NCBI GenBank assembly: GCA_040218795.1
Contig: JAVJQT010000001.1
Span: 294,360 to 358,359 of the forward strand
Length of the DNA stretch: 64,000 bases
Direction: 5' to 3'
DNA from: CCMP332 sp040218795
Lineage (GTDB): Bacteria > Bacteroidota > Bacteroidia > Cytophagales > CCMP332
Part shown: in pieces, positions 17,488 to 26,283 of the stretch
Numbering within the stretch: position 1 is the first letter of the stretch
Layout of the letters: every line of letters begins with the position of its first letter
Translations under genes and position numbers: made by a program
Notes under the pieces: generated by a model
The model's input: the letters and a program-made list of their open reading frames with translations, nothing else
Database searches by the model: none
What the model was told of the DNA's origin: nothing

Positions 17488-18717
17488 ATGAATTTTAATG
17501 TACTAGGACTGAGCCCTCCAATTTTAAAGGCTCTTAAAGAGAAGAAATACCATATCCCTACTGAGATCCAACAAAAGGCAATCCCACTAATATTACAAAA
17601 AGCAGATATTTTAGGAAGCGCTCAAACGGGAACGGGGAAAACAGCCGCATTTGCCTTGCCAATCATACAGTTAATCGATGGAATGGATAGAGATGGCAAA
17701 AAAGTCTTAAGGTCATTAATCATCACACCTACGCGTGAGCTCGCCATACAGATTGGAGAGAATGTGGCCTATTATTCAAAACATACAGATATTCGTCATG
17801 CCGTCGTATTTGGAGGTGTAAATCAAAACACGCAAACGAATGCGCTAAAAAGAGGGGTAGACATTTTAATTGCAACGCCGGGTAGGTTATTGGATTTAAT
17901 CAATCAGGGATATATAAAATTGGATACCATCAAACTATTTGTTTTGGATGAAGCAGACAGAATGTTGGATATGGGATTTATCAATGACATCAAAAAAATC
18001 ATCCGCTTATTACCCGAACAGAGACAGTCGCTATTCTTTTCGGCTACGATGCCCGATAATATCGTGCGATTATCAAAAGATATATTAAGGAATCCCAGGA
18101 AGATTGAAGTAAGTCCGGTTTCTTCAGCTGCTGAAACTATTAAGCAATATATATTTTATACGAATAAGAGTTCAAAGAAAGATCTATTGTTGTACGTACT
18201 CACGGATGCTTCGATGGATCAGGTTCTCTTATTTTCAAGAACAAAACACGGTGCGGATAAGATTGCCAGAAATCTAAATAATAAAAATATCAGAGCTGCG
18301 GCAATACATGGTGATAAAGCTCAAAACAATCGACAAAAGGTACTTTCTGAATTCAAGAAAGGCAATATCAGAGTTTTAGTAGCTACAGACATTGCTGCCA
18401 GAGGAATTGACATTGACAAACTCAGATATGTGATAAATTACGATATACCTGATCAGGCTGAAACTTATGTACATAGAATTGGACGATCGGGCAGAGCCGG
18501 AGAGTCCGGTGTGGCCATATCATTTTCCGAACCCGAAGAAAATGACTATGTAAGAGATATTGAAAAACTTATTGATAAATCAATCATCATCCTTGATAAA
18601 AACCCCTTTCCTCAAACCGACAAACCGATGACAAAGGCCGAAAAAGCTGAATTCAACAAAGAGAAACAAAGAAGGAAAAATGAACACTTTGCAAATCGAA
18701 AAAAGAATAGGCGATAA
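17488..18717 (+). CDS. rhlE: DEAD-box RNA helicase (RhlE-like)
   Basis: 409 residues. All helicase motifs are present: Q motif (PTEIQQKAIP), I (AQTGTGKTAAF), Ia (PTRELAIQI), Ib (TPGRLLD), II (LDEADRMLDMGF), III (FSATMP), IV (VLLFSRTKHGADKIA), V (VATDIAARGIDI) and VI (YVHRIGRSGRAGESG). The basic tail (KAEFNKEKQRRKNEHFANRKKNRR) is short, as in RhlE-type proteins that act on ribosome assembly and mRNA decay. It stands alone with a promoter region upstream. The family is certain; the specific symbol is by similarity only. Confidence 0.92.
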   Translation: MNFNVLGLSPPILKALKEKKYHIPTEIQQKAIPLILQKADILGSAQTGTGKTAAFALPIIQLIDGMDRDGKKVLRSLIITPTRELAIQIGENVAYYSKHTDIRHAVVFGGVNQNTQTNALKRGVDILIATPGRLLDLINQGYIKLDTIKLFVLDEADRMLDMGFINDIKKIIRLLPEQRQSLFFSATMPDNIVRLSKDILRNPRKIEVSPVSSAAETIKQYIFYTNKSSKKDLLLYVLTDASMDQVLLFSRTKHGADKIARNLNNKNIRAAAIHGDKAQNNRQKVLSEFKKGNIRVLVATDIAARGIDIDKLRYVINYDIPDQAETYVHRIGRSGRAGESGVAISFSEPEENDYVRDIEKLIDKSIIILDKNPFPQTDKPMTKAEKAEFNKEKQRRKNEHFANRKKNRR

Positions 18718-18804
18718 TCTTATTTTGCCTGTTTTATGATGCAATTCATTCTCTTTTATATAAAATAACGTATGCTTTGTTATTTTTAGAAGAGAAATTT
18801 TTTC

Positions 18805-19299
18805 ATGACAAGTATTCGAATTCGTCCGCGTTTTAGAAAGCAGTATAATCTAGCAATCGAAAGGGTAGAAGAGATAATTAAAAAGGAATTAAATTCGGCA
18901 GATATGTTTACTGCGAGTCTCGATAGTGGACATTTCACAATTCGTATTAAACCTGAAGACCGACATTTTTGGTCACCTCAATTGAGCTTGAGTTTCGAAG
19001 AAAACAATGGTACAACTTTGATAAGAGGACTGTACGGACCGGCTCCAAATGTCTGGACGATATTTCTTCTAAGTTATCTCGCCATTGCTGTCTTGTCTTT
19101 ATTTGCTTTGTTCCTTGGACTTTCTTATTGGATGCTGGGTCAGGATGTCAAAATACTTTGGGCCATGCCGGCATTGGGTATATTAGCAATCATAGTCTAT
19201 CTGATAGCTCAATTCGGCCAAAAATTAGGGGCGGAACAAACATTCAGATTGCATCAATTTATCGAATCCTGTTTTCACGATCACATAGAAATTGAATAG
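18805..19299 (+). CDS. Two-helix membrane protein, unknown function
   Basis: 164 residues. A hydrophilic N-terminal ~75 residues that looks like a small alpha+beta domain (MFTASLDSGHFTIRIKPEDRHFWSPQLSLSFEE) is followed by two strong membrane helices (about 83-107 and 117-136) and a short cytosolic tail with two His. I recognise no family. It stands alone between the helicase gene and a convergent gene that begins 2 bp after its stop. Confidence 0.65.
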   Translation: MTSIRIRPRFRKQYNLAIERVEEIIKKELNSADMFTASLDSGHFTIRIKPEDRHFWSPQLSLSFEENNGTTLIRGLYGPAPNVWTIFLLSYLAIAVLSLFALFLGLSYWMLGQDVKILWAMPALGILAIIVYLIAQFGQKLGAEQTFRLHQFIESCFHDHIEIE

Positions 19300-19301
19300 T
19301 A

Positions 19302-19796
19302 TTAATTACTTTTTCTTGTGTATTTAAAAAGGCCTTTGTTTTTTCTCTCTCCTTCCATGTCAAGAATAAGATGAATGCTTAGGCTGTCGTTTTTTAGTTC
19401 AAATGTGAAAGCATCGAAATAAGCGGTATTGTCTTCAATATTGACTAATCTAAATTCTTTGTATTCTTCTTTTTCTTCTCTTCCAATAAAGTTTCTGTCG
19501 AAATGCCTAATTTTTAAAGAAAGGCTTCCATTAATTTCAGAAATGCTCATGAATTCATAGAGGTCTATTTCATTATTGTACATGCGAAACATTCCCATCA
19601 TTTGATTACCTTTTGCTTCTACCCAAATTTCCTCGATGCTTGAATTGCCAATAGTACCCAACCAATGGCCACTAAGCCATTTCAATTGTTCAATTTTGGC
19701 AGGTCCGGGTGTTGCATCTTCTAAAAATTTTATCTCCTGTGCCTTAGCCAAAAAAACATAGGTAATGCAGAAAAATATCAGTAAGAATCTCATCAT
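19302..19796 (-). CDS. DUF6265 family secreted protein
   Basis: 164 residues with a signal peptide ending VFLAKAQ. The mature protein begins KFLEDATPGPAKIEQLKWLSGHWLG and has EEIWVEAKGNQMMGMFRMY and later alternating beta strands, the pattern of DUF6265 (a lipocalin-like beta-barrel family named after WLxGxW). Function unknown. The gene starts directly after the stop of the thioesterase gene on the same strand, without a gap, so the two share a transcript. Confidence 0.82.
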   Translation of the reverse strand: MMRFLLIFFCITYVFLAKAQEIKFLEDATPGPAKIEQLKWLSGHWLGTIGNSSIEEIWVEAKGNQMMGMFRMYNNEIDLYEFMSISEINGSLSLKIRHFDRNFIGREEKEEYKEFRLVNIEDNTAYFDAFTFELKNDSLSIHLILDMEGERKNKGLFKYTRKSN

Positions 19797-20282
19797 CTAT
19801 TCCATTAATTCATTTTTATAAATAAATGGCTGCATCTCTTCATCGATATTTTTTCTGAGCTCCATTAGTTTTACCGCATGGCGTTCATGGGCTTTTTCAT
19901 CTTCTGTTTTGGGTTCCCATTTTGGTACAGGTACCGTTTGCCCCTTGTCATTCACAGCTACAAAGACAATAATACAATGTGTGGTTTTGATAAATTTCGT
20001 CGAGTCTATTTGTTTGGAAAATACGTCGACAGCGATATGCATGCTCGAAGTACCTGTCAAAATTATCCGTGCATCCACCTGGACAATTTCTCCTATTCGA
20101 ATGGGTTGAATAAAACGAATACCCCCTACATATACCGTTACGCAATAGCCCGAACACCAATTGGAAGCGCAGGCATAAGCGGCCTGATCTATCCATTTCA
20201 TAACTGTGCCTCCATGGACTTTACCGCCAAAATTCACATCAGACGGTTCTGATAAAAAACGAAAAGTGATCTCTGATTTCAT
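19797..20282 (-). CDS. Acyl-CoA thioesterase, hotdog fold (YciA/BACH-like)
   Basis: 161 residues. The hotdog-fold core has NFGGKVHGGTVMKWIDQAAYACA (central helix with the catalytic Asp), followed by strands VGGIRFIQPIRIGEIVQVDARI and SMHIAVDVFSKQ. This is the pattern of cytosolic acyl-CoA hydrolases of the YciA/ACOT7 type, which act as hexamers. The C-terminal ~40 residues are charged. Length is normal. It is the first gene of a two-gene transcript with the DUF6265 protein, and divergent from the VWA lipoprotein gene. Confidence 0.9.
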   Translation of the reverse strand: MKSEITFRFLSEPSDVNFGGKVHGGTVMKWIDQAAYACASNWCSGYCVTVYVGGIRFIQPIRIGEIVQVDARIILTGTSSMHIAVDVFSKQIDSTKFIKTTHCIIVFVAVNDKGQTVPVPKWEPKTEDEKAHERHAVKLMELRKNIDEEMQPFIYKNELME

Positions 20283-20367
20283 TCTTTTAAATACGTTACA
20301 TTTATTAAGAAATTCAATTTTTAAAAGTGAATTCGCTTATTTTGTGCTCAAATTAATCTTACAAGCA

Positions 20368-21693
20368 ATGAAATACCTTTTTAACTTAATCATTACAGTT
20401 GTTATAGCATCGTTTCTAATCTCTTGCGGGGGAAATGATACCGAAGACCCGGGCCCACCTGAAAACCCAGCTGTACATAAACCGAGCTATTACAATCACG
20501 AACTTACACCACCTAATAAAGTCAATGTCATTTTTCAATTAAGTGATGATGGCTCAGTTCCCTTGCCAGGGCTTCTTCCTCAGGATGTCATGGTAATGGA
20601 GGATGGTGAAGCTTTGAATTCTGAAGAATATAATTTTAGTATGGCATCAGAATTTGATTATGAATTTTCTCCCTATGTTACGCTTTTAATAGATGTGAAT
20701 CTCAACAATGAAACGCTTTTAACGGATTTAATTGAAGCGGGAAAAGCGGTAATTGGAGAACTACCTAGCGGTTCCAGTGTCCAAGTGTACACTTATTCAG
20801 TGGATGTCTCAGGTTATTCCGGATTTGATACGGACCTGGCTGCAGTGGCAGCTAATTTAGACAATATTGAATTGGGAGATGAAGGCTCAAACTTATTGGA
20901 AGCTGTTGAATTTGGAATGAATGCATTAAAGGATTCACTGACTTTTGGGGCAAACCGACTTGCTCCCGGCTTTGTAATTGCAATAGCAGCCAATGCTGAT
21001 ACAGAGGGACGATCCAGCGTCGAGGATATCAATGCAATTAGTGAAAATATTCGATTATATTCTTTATCCCTGGGTACCGCTGCGGATTCATCTTTACAGG
21101 ATATTGTAAATAGAAGAGGCTTTGTCGCACTTGATCCTGCGGAATTTAATGCCAAAATAAATGAAATAGGAGCTCAGATAGATTTGCTCGAAAGCAGTTT
21201 CTATGTCTTTAACTACGAATCAGACAAAGAAGGATCGGAAGAAGTGAATGTGACCATGTCAACAGCAAGATCAGAAGCAGAGGACAATATTATTTTCACC
21301 TATGAACCGGGTTTGTTTTTTAATCCGGATAGCTTTGAAATTAAAACAGATATTTTGAGAGTTGTATTGACTGGAGAGTCGAGAAACGGCAGTGTAATTG
21401 TAAGAAAGGACATAAGAAATGACTCAGTTGACTTTCAACTGTTCTCCGGTTTTAATGCCAGCGATTATGATATTATATATACTGACAAAGATCCGGCAAT
21501 ATTCAATGATTGGGTTAACCTCAATAATGATCCGGATAAAATTAAAATCAGAATAAATAGTTCAGATTTTGTTCTTGAAGAGGGCTTTCAAAGTGCCTAC
21601 CTTCTACCTGAGATCTGGGATAAAAAATACATGGTTATTAGAGATGATCGCAACAGAAAAGATTTAAGTTATATACAAATGACCTTGCAGTAA
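20368..21693 (+). CDS. VWA-domain lipoprotein
   Basis: 441 residues from MKYLFNLIITVVIASFLISCGG, with a lipobox LISC; the longer frame from 20206 lies mostly inside the divergent gene and was rejected. The mature part has a beta-sandwich-like opening (NKVNVIFQLSDDGSVPLPGLLPQDVMVMEDG), a von Willebrand A domain (about 95-290) and a C-terminal beta-rich domain. The metal-site motif is degenerate (DVNLN in place of DxSxS), so metal-dependent adhesion is doubtful. Probably an outer-membrane-attached protein of unknown role. A terminator follows. Confidence 0.8.
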   Translation: MKYLFNLIITVVIASFLISCGGNDTEDPGPPENPAVHKPSYYNHELTPPNKVNVIFQLSDDGSVPLPGLLPQDVMVMEDGEALNSEEYNFSMASEFDYEFSPYVTLLIDVNLNNETLLTDLIEAGKAVIGELPSGSSVQVYTYSVDVSGYSGFDTDLAAVAANLDNIELGDEGSNLLEAVEFGMNALKDSLTFGANRLAPGFVIAIAANADTEGRSSVEDINAISENIRLYSLSLGTAADSSLQDIVNRRGFVALDPAEFNAKINEIGAQIDLLESSFYVFNYESDKEGSEEVNVTMSTARSEAEDNIIFTYEPGLFFNPDSFEIKTDILRVVLTGESRNGSVIVRKDIRNDSVDFQLFSGFNASDYDIIYTDKDPAIFNDWVNLNNDPDKIKIRINSSDFVLEEGFQSAYLLPEIWDKKYMVIRDDRNRKDLSYIQMTLQ

Positions 21694-21716
21694 TTGAAAT
21701 AAAACTGATTTAATAG

Positions 21717-21765
21717 AGCTCTTGCCGCTGCCATTTTCAATAGGTATTTAGGCAAGGGCTTTTTT
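21717..21765 (+). terminator. Rho-independent terminator after the VWA lipoprotein gene
   Basis: Ten-base arms AGCTCTTGCC / GGCAAGGGCT (one G-U pair) separated by 24 bases and followed by five T. It touches the end of the convergent AstE-like gene. Confidence 0.65.
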
Positions 21766-22984
21766 AATGTTCTCCGGCTCTAAAAGATTCTACATTCTTA
21801 AAGAACTCCTCTTTTGAGGGTGGATTATCATCGTATTTAATCCTGCTAACGTAGAGTTGATCATCTATAACTCTCTCTTTGCGATAACCCAATAAGTGGA
21901 ATAGTTGTAAAGCAAAGGCAAAAGCAATGCTTTTATCTACTTTAAAATGCTGTTCTTCGTGATCAAATTCATTCACTCCGGGCAAATAATGGATATAATT
22001 ATCAATATTTCTGTGTCGTAGCCATTTTGATATTTTCATCCAAATGGGTTTGATCTTTCTAATTAAGAAATAGCCATCCTGACCTTTATTCTGATACAGT
22101 GGCATAAACATTATGTCCTTATGGGGCGCGAAAATATCACCTCTATTATTTTTGGCTATTTTCTGATTATTTTCAATTGGCTGAAAACTTTGAAATCCGG
22201 GATACATTTCAAATTGATCTCCAATTTCGACCGGATATCTGAATGTAACTTCATAAAAACCCTCTTTTCCCTTTGATGCATTTTTTAGAATATCTCTGTG
22301 TTTTTGCAATGACTTAACTGCATTTCGCTGGATACAACCAAGTTTATAAAGCATATACCAGATAAAGGATTCGTGATAATCAATGGTTTCTTTTTCATCG
22401 TGTTGTCCCGCCTCAAATAAAACCGCCGGCAAACCCATATCATTTAAAATTCCATTGAGGGTTCCTTCAATTTGTTCCTGCAACCCCAATATGATAGGAA
22501 CAGGCAAGCCCTTTACAATGCTTCGATTGTATATGGAATCATTAATGGCTGCAAATGGAAGGCTAGGGGCAGAGGTGCTGTGAAGGTCAAAAAAAATGCA
22601 AGGCTCCGAAGCGTCGTGCATGGTATCAAGTATGGTATTCAAAAGTGCGTCTCTCTCTGAATCTTCAGCAGTTTCGATTGTAGAGTCAGAGGCTTTTCTT
22701 CGCATATAGCGATACCAGTTTCTGTTCATGTCTTCTTCCAGAAATCGTTCACTATTGCTAATGGCTTTTAAATTACCTCTGAATCCGTGAATCTGACCTT
22801 TAAACTGAAGATTTCTTGTTTCAAGAACTTTGAGCACTCTCTGAAATGCAATAATTCCTGCAGGCTCATTGCCATGTAAACCTCCGAGTATCATAATGGT
22901 CGGGCCATCGGAACCGTAAAAGGAGCCAATTCTTCTTTGTGTTTGAATATTCTCCAACTTAACGGACTCCTCGAGGTTTTGCAT
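21764..22984 (-). CDS. Succinylglutamate desuccinylase/aspartoacylase family protein
   Basis: 406 residues of the zinc carboxypeptidase-like AstE/AspA family. Zinc ligands are visible in GGLHGNEPAG (His and Glu) and in FFDLHSTSAPSLPF (His); FEAGQHDEKETIDY fits the catalytic Glu segment. The C-terminal third, a beta-rich region (PVEIGDQFEMYPGFQSFQPI...) with GDIFAPHKDIMFMPLYQ, is as usual for the family. It stands alone and is divergent from glycogen synthase. The substrate is unknown: a desuccinylase role in arginine breakdown is unlikely, as no ast genes are near. Confidence 0.85.
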   Translation of the reverse strand: MQNLEESVKLENIQTQRRIGSFYGSDGPTIMILGGLHGNEPAGIIAFQRVLKVLETRNLQFKGQIHGFRGNLKAISNSERFLEEDMNRNWYRYMRRKASDSTIETAEDSERDALLNTILDTMHDASEPCIFFDLHSTSAPSLPFAAINDSIYNRSIVKGLPVPIILGLQEQIEGTLNGILNDMGLPAVLFEAGQHDEKETIDYHESFIWYMLYKLGCIQRNAVKSLQKHRDILKNASKGKEGFYEVTFRYPVEIGDQFEMYPGFQSFQPIENNQKIAKNNRGDIFAPHKDIMFMPLYQNKGQDGYFLIRKIKPIWMKISKWLRHRNIDNYIHYLPGVNEFDHEEQHFKVDKSIAFAFALQLFHLLGYRKERVIDDQLYVSRIKYDDNPPSKEEFFKNVESFRAGEH

Positions 22985-23095
22985 TGTGTAAAAATCGTAA
23001 AAAGTAGTGTGCTTGCAAATTTGAGTTATGATCTAAAACTCTTTTATGATTTTGCTCATAAATAATTAAATACAAATTCTATTTTTTCAGTAATT

Positions 23096-23178
23096 ATTAG
23101 GCCACTTTATGGCTTTGGAACATTTTTATCTAGAGAAATTATAAATTTTAGTATTTCCAAAGCCTTTTTAAGCCTAAT
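23096..23178. repeat. Nested inverted repeat (83 bp) upstream of glycogen synthase
   Basis: Outer arms ATTAGGC / GCCTAAT (7 of 7 pairs) enclose inner arms GGCTTTGGAA / TTCCAAAGCC (10 of 10), with 8- and 7-base gaps between them and a 34-base AT-rich centre. Five T follow the inner right arm on the + strand. It ends 30 bp before the start codon at 23209. Confidence 0.85.
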
Positions 23179-23208
23179 ATATTATCTTTCGATACATCAA
23201 TTAATGAT

Positions 23209-25029
23209 ATGGCGAAGAAGAATACAAAACTCGAAGATTCCATTCTTATTGAATGCGCATGGGAAGTATGTAATCAGGTAGGAGGAATATATACAGTGAT
23301 CCGTTCTAAAGTTCCGGCAATGATCGAAAAATGGGGCGACAATTATTGCCTGCTCGGCCCGTTGGAAAATTCTAATATAAGTGCAGAATTTGACCCTATT
23401 TCCGATTTAAGTGATCCTATAGGCAAAGCCGTTGAAAAAATGAGAAATATGGGTTATGATGTTTGGTATGGAAGGTGGTTAGTTACCGGAAGGCCAAAAG
23501 TTGTTCTACTGAATCCCGAAAATGTTTTCAACAGACTCGAAACGCTTCAAAAACATTTGCATGAAGATTATAAGCTTGATGTAATTGTAGAACATGATCT
23601 TTTAGAAAAAATGATCATGTGGTACGATCTAAACAGAACTTTCATAACTGTACTTTGCAAGGATATTCTCAAAGGCAAAACAGACCTTATCGCTCATTTT
23701 CACGAGTGGATGTCTTGTCTTCCAATATTAGATATCAAAGCAAAGGGTTTGAAATGCAAAACGGTATTTACAACCCATGCTACCATGCTCGGTAGATATC
23801 TGGCTATGAATGATGCAAACTTTTATGAGAAATTGCCAAAATACAATTGGGAAAAAGAGGCCAAACACTACAATATCTTACCCATGGTACAGATTGAAAG
23901 GGCAGCGGCCGACAAAGCGGATTCCTTTACCACCGTGAGTCAGCTAACCGCTAATGAATGTGTTTCTCTTTTAGGAAAAAAACCGGATACGATTACGCCC
24001 AATGGACTAAATATTAAACGATTTGCAGCTTATCATGAGGTGCAAAATCTTCATCAGAAATTCAAGGAAGAAATTCATCAGTTTGTAATAGGTCATTTTT
24101 TCCATTCTTATGATTTTGATCTGGAAGACACTCTCTATTTTTTCACTTCAGGAAGATATGAATACAAAAACAAAGGTTTTGACCTTACACTGGATGCATT
24201 GAATTTACTTAATAGCATGATGCTCAAAGAAAAGATCAAAACAAGTGTTGTGATGTTTTTTATTACAAAACAACCTACCTGGTCGATCAACCCGGATGTT
24301 TTGCAGAGCAGGGGTGTAATGGAGGAGATTCGCAATAATTGCGAGGCCATCCAGCGTCAATTGGGACAAAGGCTTTTTTATGCGGCCGCCAAATCCAAAA
24401 ATGAGCATAAATTACCAGATTTAAATAACCTTATTGATGATTACTGGAAATTGAGATACCGTAGGACAATTCAGTCGTGGAAGACCGATAAATGGCCAAT
24501 CATCGTGACACATAACCTCGTCAATGATCTGGATGATGAAATTTTAAATTACTTAAGACAAAATCAATTGGTCAACAGTCCATTGGACAGAGTTAAAATG
24601 GTTTATCATCCCGACTTTATTAGTTCTACCAACCCGCTTTTTGGCATAGATTACGGTGATTTTGTAAGAGGATGTCATTTAGGAATATTTCCTAGTTATT
24701 ATGAACCCTGGGGTTATACACCATTAGAATGTATTGCACGAGGAGTTCCTGCCGTTACCTCAGACCTTTCAGGTTTTGGTGATTATGTAAGTACACTCGA
24801 CAAAGAACACGAAGACAAAGGGATCTTTGTTTTAAAACGCTATAAGAAAACATACGATAGAGCGGTGCAGGATCTTGCAAAATTCATGTTGCATTTTGTA
24901 AAATCTACCAGAAGGTATAGAATGATCCAAAGAAACAAATCCGAGGATTTTTCAGAAAATTTTGACTGGAAAGCATTGCGTTCCGATTATGAAAAGTCTT
25001 ATTCTTATGCCTTAAAGTCAAAATCCTGA
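23209..25029 (+). CDS. Glycogen synthase, eukaryote-type (GT3)
   Basis: 606 residues. The N-terminus (LIECAWEVCNQVGGIYTVIRSK, then EKWGDNYCLLGPLE) and the later HFHEWMSCLPIL, FTTHATMLGRYLA, TPNGLNIKRF, FFTSGRYEYKNKGFDLTLDALN and PSYYEPWGYTPLECIARGVPAVTSDLSGFGDYV blocks are those of family GT3 glycogen synthases of animals and fungi, which use UDP-glucose. It is not the GT5 GlgA type of most bacteria. Several Bacteroidota carry such genes. The phosphorylated tails of the animal enzymes are absent. A large inverted repeat lies directly upstream; no other glycogen gene is adjacent. Confidence 0.9.
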   Translation: MAKKNTKLEDSILIECAWEVCNQVGGIYTVIRSKVPAMIEKWGDNYCLLGPLENSNISAEFDPISDLSDPIGKAVEKMRNMGYDVWYGRWLVTGRPKVVLLNPENVFNRLETLQKHLHEDYKLDVIVEHDLLEKMIMWYDLNRTFITVLCKDILKGKTDLIAHFHEWMSCLPILDIKAKGLKCKTVFTTHATMLGRYLAMNDANFYEKLPKYNWEKEAKHYNILPMVQIERAAADKADSFTTVSQLTANECVSLLGKKPDTITPNGLNIKRFAAYHEVQNLHQKFKEEIHQFVIGHFFHSYDFDLEDTLYFFTSGRYEYKNKGFDLTLDALNLLNSMMLKEKIKTSVVMFFITKQPTWSINPDVLQSRGVMEEIRNNCEAIQRQLGQRLFYAAAKSKNEHKLPDLNNLIDDYWKLRYRRTIQSWKTDKWPIIVTHNLVNDLDDEILNYLRQNQLVNSPLDRVKMVYHPDFISSTNPLFGIDYGDFVRGCHLGIFPSYYEPWGYTPLECIARGVPAVTSDLSGFGDYVSTLDKEHEDKGIFVLKRYKKTYDRAVQDLAKFMLHFVKSTRRYRMIQRNKSEDFSENFDWKALRSDYEKSYSYALKSKS

Positions 25030-25340
25030 TCGGGGTTCCATTCCTCCAAAAAGACTCTAATTTTATCAAGTCCAATGATCAAGGGAATAGGATCAAATTG
25101 CTCAGTGGCATAAAAGCAGGGACAGCTGGATTCCTCATATGGCCAAATACCTTCACCTGGCACAATCATGTATTTGTGATTTGGGCTTTTTTCGACATAA
25201 TCCAAACTTAAAAGGTGAAGAATTTTATCGAGGAATTCGTTTTCACAATGAATAACAAAAAAAGCCTCTTCCTTAAATTGTTCAAGGATTTTATCTGCGA
25301 GTTTAATTTCTACTTTTAAAAACTGTTCTTCTTTTTTCAC
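25005..25340 (-). CDS. Small acidic protein, unknown function
   Basis: 111 residues, cytosolic, acidic, with no recognised domain. It has EQFLKVEIKLADKILEQFKEEAFF, a Cys-rich centre (ESSCPCFYATEQFDPIPLIIG) and ends in a Trp/Asp-rich tail. Its 3' end overlaps the end of the glycogen synthase gene by 25 bp. Codon pattern looks normal for the region. The eroded alpha/beta hydrolase fragment begins directly upstream. Confidence 0.55.
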   Translation of the reverse strand: MKKEEQFLKVEIKLADKILEQFKEEAFFVIHCENEFLDKILHLLSLDYVEKSPNHKYMIVPGEGIWPYEESSCPCFYATEQFDPIPLIIGLDKIRVFLEEWNPDQDFDFKA

Positions 25341-25342
25341 TG

Positions 25343-25520
25343 CTATAGGAAGCTCTTAATTATAAACTCAAAATCAATCTGATTGTACTGTTGTGGTTTT
25401 TCAATAATGCAAATATGTCCACTTTTTGGCATTAATTTAATTGGGTACCATTACATAAACTGCAAAAGTCAGGTACCGGTTTTAAAAAAATGATTCTGTT
25501 CTCCCAAAAATATAGGAACG
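25343..25520 (-). pseudogene. Eroded alpha/beta hydrolase, C-terminal remnant
   Basis: Reading the minus strand gives two hydrolase fragments in the right order but broken by stops. First is KKPVPIFLGEQNHFFKTG (the segment normally carrying the acid Asp of the triad), ended by TGA. Then, after further stops, comes IKLMPKSGHICIIEKPQQYN and a FEFIIKSFL end, which is the His segment and C-terminus of a typical alpha/beta hydrolase (SGH...EKP...N...FL). Upstream (to about 25650) every frame is interrupted and no N-terminal half survives. This is the only content of the 310-bp gap between 25340 and 25651. Confidence 0.6.
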
Positions 25521-25650
25521 GGCTTTTTCTGCTAAAAAAATCAAATTGTATTAGAGTTTAGCGTATATACTTATCCACTTGTTATTCTCTACCAAGCAAT
25601 TTTTGGGAGGTTTTAATTATTAACTTTCTTGATGGGTTATTTCCATTTTC

Positions 25651-26283
25651 TTATCTAAGAAAGAGATTTAGGATCAAAAAGAAGCTAATCAGGATGATAT
25701 AAACCGGAATACCAATCTTGTTTTTCTTATTATAAGTCCCTTGCCAGTATATTATCTGTAGGGCAAATCCGGTAATAAACCAACCCAAATAATTTTTGAG
25801 TGGGATTATATTATTTTCCCATTGCCAAAATTTAAGTAGGTCTGAAATAGGCTCTATCCAAAGGTCGATGAACAGCATGAGCACGGTAGATAAAAAAGCT
25901 TTGAGGACTAAAGGAAATTGAGATTTTCTAAAAAATGAAGCAGCGGCAATCGTCAATATCCACCAATTGATCCCTATAATAGGCGGTGTATCCCAAATTT
26001 TTGGACCGAGGCTGTCCATGTATTCGTAGTTTCCAAAAAATAAACCTGTATTCACTCCGATCACTTCAACGATGTAGGCGACCAATACAATTAAAATGGA
26101 ATTGATAATAAATGAATTGCTTTTCTCCTGTTGATTTAAATATATCAGATAAGCCGTTATTAAAAGATTGACAGGTGTAAGAGGAAGAATATATCTTGAA
26201 TAGCCAAGAAAGAAAGCAGCAAGAGCTACAAGGTGAAGAATAATAATAATCCCTATTGAATATTTTACGGTTGAGTTTTTCAT
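25651..26283 (-). CDS. cruF: Carotenoid 1',2'-hydratase family protein (CruF-like)
   Basis: 210-residue integral membrane protein (six or seven helices) of the PF04240/DUF422 family. Diagnostic segments are EVIGVNTGLFFGNYEYMDSLGPKIWDTPPIIGINWWIL, of which the NTGxxFGxYxY and PxxIGINW parts are the family signature, and FIDLWIEPISDLLKFWQWE. CruF adds water to the psi end of gamma- or lycopene-type carotenes. Its start overlaps the stop of crtD (ATGA, 26280-26283), supporting a joint pathway to 1'-hydroxylated, 3',4'-dehydro carotenoids such as flexixanthin, saproxanthin or myxol (inference). Confidence 0.87.
   Translation of the reverse strand: MKNSTVKYSIGIIIILHLVALAAFFLGYSRYILPLTPVNLLITAYLIYLNQQEKSNSFIINSILIVLVAYIVEVIGVNTGLFFGNYEYMDSLGPKIWDTPPIIGINWWILTIAAASFFRKSQFPLVLKAFLSTVLMLFIDLWIEPISDLLKFWQWENNIIPLKNYLGWFITGFALQIIYWQGTYNKKNKIGIPVYIILISFFLILNLFLR

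Noticed and set aside
20206..20367. Upstream extension of the VWA lipoprotein gene
   Set aside because: It lies inside or just before the divergent thioesterase gene and lacks a signal peptide; MKYLF... with lipobox is clearly the start.
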